Source: Spartobacteria bacterium (lineage in GTDB: Bacteria; Verrucomicrobiota; Verrucomicrobiia; Chthoniobacterales; Terrimicrobiaceae). Taken from it: a stretch of DNA of 7,726 nucleotides. The notes beneath the pieces were generated by a model. That model saw nothing but the letters and a program-made list of their open reading frames with translations. It had not been told where the DNA came from and did not search any database. The DNA lies in NCBI GenBank assembly GCA_947487745.1, contig CANKXQ010000057.1, positions 1 through 7,726 on the forward strand, written 5' to 3'. Shown here in pieces: positions 1 to 5,351 of the stretch. The stretch's first letter is position 1. Each line of letters opens with the position of its first letter. A program made the translations under genes and the position numbers.

Positions 1-57
1 ATCCAACGCCGGCGAGAAGATCTGGAAGCGGGCACGGTCAAGGCGCCGAAACACTGA
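1..57 (+). CDS. Possible C-terminal end of a truncated upstream gene
   Basis: Frame 1 is open from the window edge to a TGA at 55-57 and would encode 18 residues ending in GTVKAPKH. If real, it is the charged, hydrophilic tail of a plus-strand protein that converges on the antiporter gene, with only four bases between the two stop codons. The other two plus frames are also open here, so the choice rests only on the tight convergent packing. No function can be assigned. Confidence 0.25.
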   Translation: MQRRREDLEAGTVKAPKH

Positions 58-61
58 GTCT

Positions 62-1573
62 TCAGAGCAACAGCAGGAAAACCGCCACGCAGATCGCAGT
101 CGGAATCAGCGCTGCGAGGAAAAGTTTCAGCGCGCTCACGCCGTTCTCACCAAAGTAGGATTGCAGAATCGACTGGCCGGCCGGATTCGGTGCATTGGCG
201 ATCACTGTAAGCCCGCCGCCGGCGACGGCACCCGCCACGACGGCGAGTTTAGCCTGATCCGAAAATCCGGGCACGAGTGATGCCAGATAAGTGATCGCCG
301 CATTGTCGTTGAATGCCGTGAGCACTGTCGACCCGAGAAGGAGGTGCGTGGGATTCAAGCTGGTGAGCACCGGCTCGATCCACCACTGCTGGCACCCGCC
401 ATGAATGACCAGCCCGGCAAGGAAGAAGCCCACAAGCACTGGTCCTCGCAGACTGATGGCATCTTGGTTCCTCTCCGTGGCGGCCACAAAAGCCAGGAAG
501 AACATGAAGGTTACAACAACCATGGCCGCATAGTGGGCTGTGTAAACGACAAACCCAATGAACAGCAAATGACACAGAATGATTGGAACCGGAACTGCGC
601 TGATCTTGTCCCTACCAGTCGAAACTGCCGCCTTCATCGAGCGCAGTTCCCTCCGGAAGACCAGAAACGCCAGAGTGTTTGAGATGACGATGCAGGCCGC
701 TGCCTTCCAGCCGAAATGGAGAAGCATGAAAGGCGTGTCCCAATTCCATTTGCCCGCGACCATTACCACAGGCGGCGCCGCGAAGTGCGTCAGGGTTCCT
801 CCAATCGAGATATGAACAAAAAGGAGCCCCAGCGTGACATAGCGGAGGTTCATCGAAGGATTCAGTTTGTAGAATTTACCAGCCAAAAGCAGCGCGCAGA
901 TGGTCATTGCGGCGGGTTCCGTGATGAACGAGCCCAGCAGCGGACCAATCGTAAGAATCGCAAACCACCATGCCGCCGGACTCCCGCCTCCGAAGTAGGC
1001 GAATTTTTTCAGCGATCCCTCGGCAAACTGAAGGATCGGCCGCGAGCTGGCGATAGCCATGATCACCACCACAAAAATCGGCTCTGTGAAGTTCACTCCG
1101 CTCAAATAGTGCGACGCCACACCCGGCCCCTTCATCACAAGGATCGCAAGTCCAAGCGGAATAAGCCAGATGCCAAAGACCGCCTCCACCTCGCCGAGAA
1201 AATGGAAAACCACCGAGAGGAACTTCTTCCTGTCCAGCTGACGCAAATTCACTGCCACCCCTCCAGCCGTCATCCTCTCGCATTCCACCTCGAACCGGTG
1301 CGAAACAGCCCGGAACTTCGCCGCGAGAAAGGTGTGCACGATCGCTGCGAAAAAAATGAGCGTCGCCACCAGATTGAAGGGATCCGCCTGAATCCGCCCG
1401 AGAAGCTTTGCTCCCACTCCCTGCACCTGCGCATCGGCATAACTTTCAAGAGAAGTCGGAAATCCCTCTTCCGGCACCGCCCCTCCCGCTCCATACAAAC
1501 ACCCAGCCAAACAAACCCAGAAAACCAAGACGGCAAATATAAGTCGGCGCGCAAAAAAAGTGGGCTTCAACAT
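62..1573 (-). CDS. Putative Na+/H+ antiporter, PF07399-like integral membrane protein
   Basis: The 503-residue protein is an integral membrane transporter, probably exchanging Na+ for H+ across the inner membrane; family membership is recognised from sequence style and the substrate is not shown by it. About 10-12 hydrophobic segments are visible (for example residues 10-28, 66-85, 134-147, 163-176, 200-232, 245-275, 285-306, 328-363, 378-391, 440-460 and 480-503). Polar motifs embedded in membrane segments are typical of the ion-transporter superfamily: TEPAAMT near 218-224, FNDNAAITYL at 421-430 and NAPNPAGQS at 460-468. The two halves look like an inverted repeat, each with a re-entrant polar hairpin. 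The ATG at 1571-1573 gives a basic N-terminus followed by a hydrophobic stretch; no Shine-Dalgarno is obvious. The N-terminal helix ends in LAGC (22-25), which resembles a lipobox. The gene stands alone and diverges from riboflavin synthase across an AT-rich spacer with palindromes that may control it. Confidence 0.85.
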   Translation of the reverse strand: MLKPTFFARRLIFAVLVFWVCLAGCLYGAGGAVPEEGFPTSLESYADAQVQGVGAKLLGRIQADPFNLVATLIFFAAIVHTFLAAKFRAVSHRFEVECERMTAGGVAVNLRQLDRKKFLSVVFHFLGEVEAVFGIWLIPLGLAILVMKGPGVASHYLSGVNFTEPIFVVVIMAIASSRPILQFAEGSLKKFAYFGGGSPAAWWFAILTIGPLLGSFITEPAAMTICALLLAGKFYKLNPSMNLRYVTLGLLFVHISIGGTLTHFAAPPVVMVAGKWNWDTPFMLLHFGWKAAACIVISNTLAFLVFRRELRSMKAAVSTGRDKISAVPVPIILCHLLFIGFVVYTAHYAAMVVVTFMFFLAFVAATERNQDAISLRGPVLVGFFLAGLVIHGGCQQWWIEPVLTSLNPTHLLLGSTVLTAFNDNAAITYLASLVPGFSDQAKLAVVAGAVAGGGLTVIANAPNPAGQSILQSYFGENGVSALKLFLAALIPTAICVAVFLLLL

Positions 1574-1656
1574 GGCAGGCCGTGTCTAACACAGCCTCGC
1601 CCATCGGCAAACCAGATCTGCTTGCCCCGCCCACCTCAAAACAATGGCAAAAAAAA

Positions 1657-1679
1657 TGAACGATCGTCCAAAAATTTGG
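1657..1679. promoter_or_regulatory. Second, imperfect copy of the palindromic site
   Basis: Bases 1660-1679 match 1771-1790 at 18 of 20 positions as a direct repeat; the two differences turn AAAAATTT into AAATTTTT. The dyad TGAACGATCGTCCA (1657-1670) has one mismatched pair relative to the perfect copy. The centre-to-centre distance is 111 bp. The recurrence of the same core in one spacer supports recognition by a shared DNA-binding protein, possibly by looping across the AT-rich segment between the sites. Confidence 0.45.
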
Positions 1680-1760
1680 TTTTTAAGATGGAAGAAGTTA
1701 GGTTTAAAAAAGTCAAAAAATTATCACAAAACAAATAAAATCATAATTTTACAAACAACA

Positions 1761-1788
1761 AAAAATTTGGACGATCGTCCAAATTTTT
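1761..1788. promoter_or_regulatory. Perfect 28-bp palindrome, candidate operator
   Basis: Every base from 1761 to 1788 pairs with its mirror partner around the centre at 1774/1775. The core is TTTGGACGATCGTCCAAA, flanked by A- and T-tracts. An uninterrupted, spacer-less dyad with a GC-containing core between divergent genes is typical of an operator for a dimeric repressor such as a TetR-family protein. As RNA it would have no loop and no following T-run of its own, so a terminator is less likely. It lies 88 bp upstream of the riboflavin synthase ATG and 187 bp upstream of the antiporter ATG, so it could serve either. No regulator gene is present in the window. Confidence 0.55.
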
Positions 1789-1876
1789 GGTCGCACGGCA
1801 AATGGTGTGATGTGGTTTTGCGGTGGGTGGGGATTTGATTTGCATGGGGTGCATCGCGGGATGGATAGTTGGCGGC

Positions 1877-2473
1877 ATGTTCACTGGACTTGTTGAGGAA
1901 GCGGGGCGCTGCGAGTGGCTGAGAATCGGGGAGTCGGGCGCTCAATTGGCGATTCGCGCTCCGCGCATTGCCGCGACGGTTCACATCGGCGACAGCGTGG
2001 CTGTGAATGGTTGCTGCCTCACGGTGACGCGGACTGCGGATTCGGTGATGGAATTCGATCTTCTTGTGGAGACTCTTCGCCGCACGAATCTGGAATCACT
2101 CGCTCCCGGAGCGGGGGTGAATCTGGAACGCTCGCTGGCCGCGGATGGACGCCTGGGCGGGCATTTCGTGCAGGGGCATGTGGATACCACCACCAAGGTT
2201 CGATCCGTTGCGCGGCAGGGTGCGGATTTGCGTTTGGACTTTGAAATGCCTGCGGAGTTTGCCTGCTATCTCGCTTCCAAAGGTTCGGTTGCCATCAATG
2301 GTGTGAGTCTCACCGTCGCGGAAGTGGGCGGCGATACCTTCACGGTCTGGATCATTCCCCATACGGCCGCAGCGACCAATCTCGGCGCTCTTGCAGCGGG
2401 GCACACCGTCAACCTCGAGTGCGACATGCTGGCGAAATACACCGCCCGCATCCTGGAGTGTCGGCGGGACTGA
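1877..2473 (+). CDS. ribE: Riboflavin synthase, alpha chain
   Basis: The enzyme converts two molecules of 6,7-dimethyl-8-ribityllumazine into riboflavin and a pyrimidinedione, the last step of vitamin B2 synthesis in the cytosol. The ATG at 1877 is chosen because it yields the invariant N-terminus MFTGLVEE and a 198-residue protein, near the usual length of roughly 200-215; upstream in-frame starts (GTG 1823, ATG 1844) add only an atypical extension. Two lumazine-binding repeats are visible. The first covers about 1-90 with GDSVAVNGCCLTV (38-50). The second covers about 91-190 with LGGHFVQGHVD (93-103) and KGSVAINGVSLTV (135-147), and ends with VNLECDMLAKYTAR (178-191). The paired NG.(C/S)LTV motifs and the FVQGHVD motif are hallmarks of the family. 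No other rib genes are adjacent, and it converges on the metallopeptidase gene 11 bp away. Confidence 0.96.
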   Translation: MFTGLVEEAGRCEWLRIGESGAQLAIRAPRIAATVHIGDSVAVNGCCLTVTRTADSVMEFDLLVETLRRTNLESLAPGAGVNLERSLAADGRLGGHFVQGHVDTTTKVRSVARQGADLRLDFEMPAEFACYLASKGSVAINGVSLTVAEVGGDTFTVWIIPHTAAATNLGALAAGHTVNLECDMLAKYTARILECRRD

Positions 2474-2484
2474 CCGGCCCGGCT

Positions 2485-2871
2485 TTACTCCAAACCACGC
2501 TCGGAGAGGTCGCCCTCGTCGAGTCCGAGGTAGTGGCCAAGTTCATGGAGGAATGTGATGCGCACCTCCTCGCGATAGGCGTCCTCCTCGGCCTCACACA
2601 TATCCCAGAGATTTCCAAGCCAAAGCACGATCCTTGGCATCTGCGGGCTCGCTGGATCCGTGGCATCCGCGCCTTCGAAGAGGCCAAGTTGGTCGCTCTC
2701 TATTCCATCGGCCTCATGTGCCGGCGAGGGGAATTCCTCCAGCACCATGGCGACCTCGCTCAGAGCGTCGCGAAGTGGTGCTGGTAGCTCCGAGCGGGTT
2801 CTTTCGATTTCCTCGATGGCCACTTCCATCAGGTAGGCAAATGGTGCGTCGGGATTCTTTTCAAAGTTCAT
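2485..2871 (-). CDS. Small zincin-like metallopeptidase family protein (PF06262-like)
   Basis: This 128-residue cytoplasmic protein carries a compact zinc-protease signature near its C-terminus, HELGHYLGLDEGDL (109-122). His109 and His113 would bind zinc, Glu110 would act as general base, and an acidic residue at 118-119 is the likely third ligand. The helix just before it (EEVRITFLHE, 101-110) also fits the minimal-zincin family, whose members are about 110-140 residues long and mostly uncharacterised; substrates are unknown. A Pro- and acid-rich segment at about 47-80 precedes the strand RIVLWLGN (80-87). No signal peptide is present. An AAGGA immediately upstream of the ATG at 2869-2871 may be the ribosome binding site, although its spacing is unusually short. 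The gene diverges from the sigma-factor cluster and converges on riboflavin synthase. Confidence 0.85.
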   Translation of the reverse strand: MNFEKNPDAPFAYLMEVAIEEIERTRSELPAPLRDALSEVAMVLEEFPSPAHEADGIESDQLGLFEGADATDPASPQMPRIVLWLGNLWDMCEAEEDAYREEVRITFLHELGHYLGLDEGDLSERGLE

Positions 2872-2991
2872 GTCCTTTTTTCCGAGCCATCAGCTCAGAC
2901 GCAGGACACCTTCAGTGGCTCATTGAAAAAAGCCAGTAATTCTATTTTCAAAAGTGGAAGCCTTAAACTAACATTGACTCCAGATATCGTC
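2872..2991. other. Divergent spacer between metallopeptidase and sigma-factor cluster
   Basis: This 120-bp gap must hold the promoters of the minus-strand metallopeptidase and the sigma-factor operon. It contains an inverted repeat TTGAAAA (2923-2929) / TTTTCAA (2945-2951) separated by 15 bases. It also contains one copy of a 13-bp direct repeat (2922-2934) whose second copy lies inside the sigma gene at 3013-3025. A TTGACT occurs at 2974-2979, too close to the start codon to serve it as a -35 element. No promoter can be fixed from sequence alone. Confidence 0.5.
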
Positions 2992-3651
2992 ATGGGCCCC
3001 CAACACGAGTTTATTGAAAAAAGCCTCGAGCTTTGTCAGAGGGGAGACATGGAAGAACTTTCGCGCGTCTATTCAGAGATTCTTCCATTGCTCCAAGGAT
3101 ACCTCCAAAATCTTGGCGCCTCTTCGCTCGAGGCGGAAACTCTGGCTGTCGAAGTTCTGAGTGATTGTCTGGTTGGAACTCTGAGTCGCCCGCCTTTGAT
3201 CAATAAATGCCAAGGGCGCAGTTCTCTCGCCACCTGGATGAGTGCTGTGGCCAGAAACCGATACTATGATTTTATGCGTGGGCAAAAAATGGATCGCGCC
3301 ATCGTCTCGGAGCTTCAAGAGGCCTTGGTCGCGGGAGATGAGTGGGTTGAAACGCGCGTTCAAGATGAACACCTTTTCGAGGCCTTGCGCTCGGCGTTGG
3401 TTCAGGCTTTTCAAGCCTTATCAGCCACGGATGCCGTGCTCCTCCACTTGGTGCATGGCCACAAGGTGGATCAACGCATTCTCGCGAGATTACTTGGTTG
3501 GTCGGATACCAAGATGAGCCGCCATCTCTCGTCCCTCCGCTCCGATCTGAAGCTCCATGTCCAATCCTTGCTCCGCGATGTGGAGAGAGGCGAACCGCCA
3601 AGCTGGGAGGACTTGATACAGGTCTGCGGTCAAATGGTTGAACCACTCTGA
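2992..3651 (+). CDS. Sigma-70 family (ECF-like) RNA polymerase sigma factor
   Basis: The 219-residue protein has the two-domain layout of a small alternative sigma factor that directs RNA polymerase to selected promoters. Region 2 is most visible around 76-96: RSSLATWMSAVARNRYYDFMR matches the region 2.3/2.4 pattern of a Trp-containing, Arg-Asn-rich helix ending in (D/Y)xxR. A variable linker follows (about 97-125). Region 4 spans about 128-192; its helix-turn-helix is DQRILARLLGWSDTKMSRHL (160-179), followed by LRSDLKLHV. The region 2 N-terminus (5-60) is more divergent than usual. The ATG at 2992 is preferred over an in-frame TTG at 2923, which would add 23 residues of non-conserved sequence; no strong Shine-Dalgarno marks either. 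The tail after 195 (ERGEPPSWEDLIQVCGQMVEPL) extends beyond region 4 and might contact a partner. It is first in a cluster of four, 6 bp before the next gene. Its base composition looks less GC-rich than its neighbours. Confidence 0.8.
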   Translation: MGPQHEFIEKSLELCQRGDMEELSRVYSEILPLLQGYLQNLGASSLEAETLAVEVLSDCLVGTLSRPPLINKCQGRSSLATWMSAVARNRYYDFMRGQKMDRAIVSELQEALVAGDEWVETRVQDEHLFEALRSALVQAFQALSATDAVLLHLVHGHKVDQRILARLLGWSDTKMSRHLSSLRSDLKLHVQSLLRDVERGEPPSWEDLIQVCGQMVEPL

Positions 3652-3657
3652 AAAACG

Positions 3658-3930
3658 ATGGCTAGTCTTTCATTTGATTCCACTCCAGACGATGCGCCCT
3701 TCCAGTTTCTTCTCGATATGTTTCTGAGGGCTGAGTCGTTGGCTTGTTTTGCCGGTCACTCTGACGAAGAGGAAATCAACGGAACTATGCAGGAAATGGC
3801 TGCAGGTCGTCTCGCCCCTTTAGATGTGCAAGAGCTTTTCGGCAAGTTGAGGTCTGATCCATCCGCCGTGGCCCGCCTCGCCTCACTGCTCCAGGAATCC
3901 AAGGGTGGCGATCGGGGGGCTGAGGAATGA
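3658..3930 (+). CDS. Small acidic protein, possible soluble anti-sigma-like partner
   Basis: I do not recognise this 90-residue protein as a named family. It is acidic, lacks any membrane segment or signal peptide, and is probably helical (for example 14-30, 35-50, 55-66 and 68-79). The segment at about 40-79, with AAGRLAPLDVQELFGKLRSDPSAVARLASLL, follows the pattern common in anti-sigma factors: a Gly-Arg-Leu turn, a helix of partly charged residues, DP, then a helix with RLA. The zinc-binding Cys/His cluster of ZAS-type anti-sigmas is missing, with only Cys30 and His34 present. The position directly behind a sigma gene (6-bp gap) also fits such a partner. The ATG at 3658 has no good Shine-Dalgarno, so translation is probably coupled to the sigma gene. 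The stop overlaps the next start as ATGA (3927-3930). Alternatives are a protease substrate, a peptide precursor or an adaptor. Confidence 0.6.
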   Translation: MASLSFDSTPDDAPFQFLLDMFLRAESLACFAGHSDEEEINGTMQEMAAGRLAPLDVQELFGKLRSDPSAVARLASLLQESKGGDRGAEE

Positions 3931-4562
3931 AGGGCGGAGTCCCGCATTATAGCATTCCGGCAGCCGCATTGCCCGAGGGCATCCAGCTCCCGCAGGGAAC
4001 CGGCCTGGTGATGGAGGCATGGATGGACGCGCAAGCTGGCGCGATCTGCCGGGGCGAGTGGAGTGGATGGCCCTGCGCCGGGGGATTTGATTTGCTGCGC
4101 GATGCGGTGACTGCCACCGATGCGGATGAGGGAGCGCTCTGGTTGGTGGACGATGTGAAACGCGAACTCCGTCCATGTTTCAGCATCGGGGAGCATTATG
4201 AAATTTTTCTCAAAGAGATTCGTCAACCGCTCACCTCGGGCTTGATCAGTATGGTTTTTTTCACCGAGGACTCGATCTGCGAAGCCGAAGTTGGACGCCG
4301 GAGCGAGTATTGTCCGGATGTCGATTCGCGTCTTGGCGCGAAGACAAAAGCCATGATTGCAATCCCGGTCTTTTTTGCACAGCGGTGCCGGGGAGTTTTT
4401 TCGGCCGTTCTTTTCGAGCTGAGTCCTCAAGTGACGCATAAGGAGGCTTTTATGCACTCGGATTTTGAAACACTCTCTCAGGCTGCCACGCTCTGGGGTG
4501 AGTTGATGGATTCGCAACTCGCTGGAGTCGGAATACAAGGCGGCACAAACTCGGGGGTATGA
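3927..4562 (+). CDS. Stand-alone GAF-domain protein
   Basis: The 211-residue soluble protein looks like a single GAF domain, a fold that binds small ligands such as cyclic nucleotides, haem or bilins, or acts as a dimer sensor. After an unrecognised Pro/Gly-rich N-terminus (1-50), the domain appears to cover about 52-200: helix FDLLRDAVTATDADEG, strands GALWLVDD (69-76) and LRPCFSIGE (81-89), the middle helix and loop about 90-135, then AMIAIPVFFAQRCRGVFSAVLFE (142-164), which matches the usual GAF pattern of a conserved hydrophobic strand, a turn and a G-V strand, and a closing helix FETLSQAATLWGELMD (180-195). No kinase, cyclase or output domain is attached, so it must act through a partner. 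Six cysteines (41, 50, 84, 118, 129, 154) are notable for a cytosolic protein. Its start overlaps the previous stop and its own stop overlaps the subtilase start (ATGA, 4559-4562), implying coupled production and probably interaction. The ligand is unknown. Confidence 0.7.
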   Translation: MKGGVPHYSIPAAALPEGIQLPQGTGLVMEAWMDAQAGAICRGEWSGWPCAGGFDLLRDAVTATDADEGALWLVDDVKRELRPCFSIGEHYEIFLKEIRQPLTSGLISMVFFTEDSICEAEVGRRSEYCPDVDSRLGAKTKAMIAIPVFFAQRCRGVFSAVLFELSPQVTHKEAFMHSDFETLSQAATLWGELMDSQLAGVGIQGGTNSGV

Positions 4563-5323
4563 GTGGAGTCATTCGCTGGGAGGACTTCCCGGATGCCATG
4601 CGGCGTGGTGACGGGCGGGGGGTGAGGATTGCGGTGCTTGATTCCGGCATCGAAAGGCTTCATCCCGGATTCAAGGGGGCTCACTTTGATGACGACCTTT
4701 GCTTTGCGACTACTGGAAATGGCGAGGCTCCAAATGATGCCGGAGGGACGGATTTCTTTGGTCATGGAACGGCTGTGGCATCTGTGCTTCTTCAAACCGC
4801 ACCCTCAGTCACGATCGGCAGCTTCCGCGTTCTTGGCGGCGAGGCCTACGGTCGGGATGAAATCATTCGCCGGGCGGCATTGGAGGCCATAGCGCGCGGA
4901 TACCACATCATCCACTGCAGCTTTGGCGCGAGCGGGTCGCCATTCACCGTCATGTCGTTCAAATCGTGGATTGATAGCGCGTATCTCGCCGGCGTTCATA
5001 TCGTCGCGGCCTGCAATAACGGCGGATCATCTGTGCGTGTTTGGCCAGCGCATTTTTCAAGTGTGGTGGCGGTGGATTCCGCTGCCGGGGTTTCCAGCGG
5101 GCATCTCCAGAGGCGTGCCGGATCGCTTGTCGAGTTCGCCGCCCCGGGAGGCGTTCGGGTGCATTTGCCTTGGAAGGATAAAACGATGCGCACCATTGCG
5201 GGAACCAGCTTTTCCGCCCCGGTGGCCACGGGCCTCATGGCCAGAATTCTCTCAATCCATCCCGGCATTCATCCCGACCAGATGAAGATGATTTTGAGGG
5301 AAATCGCCGAGCCTGCAGCGTAG
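4559..5323 (+). CDS. Compact cytoplasmic subtilisin-like serine peptidase (S8 family)
   Basis: The 254-residue protein is an almost bare S8 catalytic domain. The catalytic triad is visible: Asp28 in IAVLDSGIE, His69 in FGHGTAVAS, and Ser217 in GTSFSAPVATG. Asn154 in AACNNGG supplies the oxyanion hole, and the SFGASG segment (121-126) corresponds to the substrate-binding SxG strand. All residues needed for hydrolysis are present, so activity is expected. There is no signal peptide and no room for an inhibitory propeptide, because the catalytic Asp motif starts about 22 residues after the initiator; secreted subtilisins have both. This points to an intracellular processing or signalling protease. 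The start is fixed by a 4-bp ATGA overlap with the GAF gene, preceded by GGGGG. It ends the four-gene cluster, and a hairpin overlaps its stop. The size and lack of a prodomain recall the subtilases found in regulatory or peptide-maturation clusters, but no specific subfamily can be named. Confidence 0.9.
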   Translation: MSGVIRWEDFPDAMRRGDGRGVRIAVLDSGIERLHPGFKGAHFDDDLCFATTGNGEAPNDAGGTDFFGHGTAVASVLLQTAPSVTIGSFRVLGGEAYGRDEIIRRAALEAIARGYHIIHCSFGASGSPFTVMSFKSWIDSAYLAGVHIVAACNNGGSSVRVWPAHFSSVVAVDSAAGVSSGHLQRRAGSLVEFAAPGGVRVHLPWKDKTMRTIAGTSFSAPVATGLMARILSIHPGIHPDQMKMILREIAEPAA

Positions 5324-5329
5324 CAGGCT
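5310..5329. terminator. Hairpin over the subtilase stop, possible bidirectional terminator
   Basis: A perfect 7-bp stem AGCCTGC (5310-5316) / GCAGGCT (5323-5329) encloses a 6-base loop containing the start of the TAG stop codon. It sits between two convergent genes, where a shared terminator is expected. Neither side has a T-run, so intrinsic termination would be weak; the call rests on position and stem quality. Confidence 0.35.
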
Positions 5330-5351
5330 TATAGTCTGGCTGGCAGATTCC

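Larger units (their letters stand above)
1574..1876. other. Divergent intergenic region with AT-rich core
   Basis: This 303-bp gap separates the divergent antiporter and riboflavin synthase genes. The stretch from about 1640 to 1790 is strikingly AT-rich and full of A- and T-tracts, unlike the GC-rich genes on both sides. It carries two related palindromic sites near 1657-1679 and 1761-1790. Both promoters presumably lie here. Candidate minus-strand elements (a TTGACT at 1716-1711 and a GATAAT at 1725-1720) are not spaced as one promoter, so no promoter is called. I see no FMN-riboswitch-like structure before riboflavin synthase and no convincing small gene. Confidence 0.8.

Noticed and set aside
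716..1738. 340-codon plus-strand open frame opposite the antiporter
   Set aside because: The product is extremely rich in Arg, His, Lys and Pro with no hydrophobic core, as expected for the antisense of a GC-rich membrane-protein gene. The minus frame has clear transporter motifs.
1640..1790. CRISPR-like repeats
   Set aside because: Only two related copies exist, with no array of equal spacers and no cas genes.
1790..1876. FMN riboswitch upstream of riboflavin synthase
   Set aside because: The leader is short and I cannot find the conserved FMN-aptamer segments in it.
2923..2991. TTG start at 2923 extending the sigma factor by 23 residues
   Set aside because: The extension has no sigma-factor features and overlaps the AT-rich divergent spacer expected to hold promoters. 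The ATG at 2992 gives a normal-length protein.
2956..2991. ECF-type autoregulated promoter (GGAA ... TCGTC)
   Set aside because: The two elements are about 27 bases apart, well beyond the usual 16-17, and the second abuts the start codon.
3756..4538. 260-codon minus-strand open frame across the small gene and the GAF gene
   Set aside because: Low-complexity Ser/Arg/Pro-rich product with no motif, fully antisense to two genes that have overlapping stops and starts and recognisable composition.
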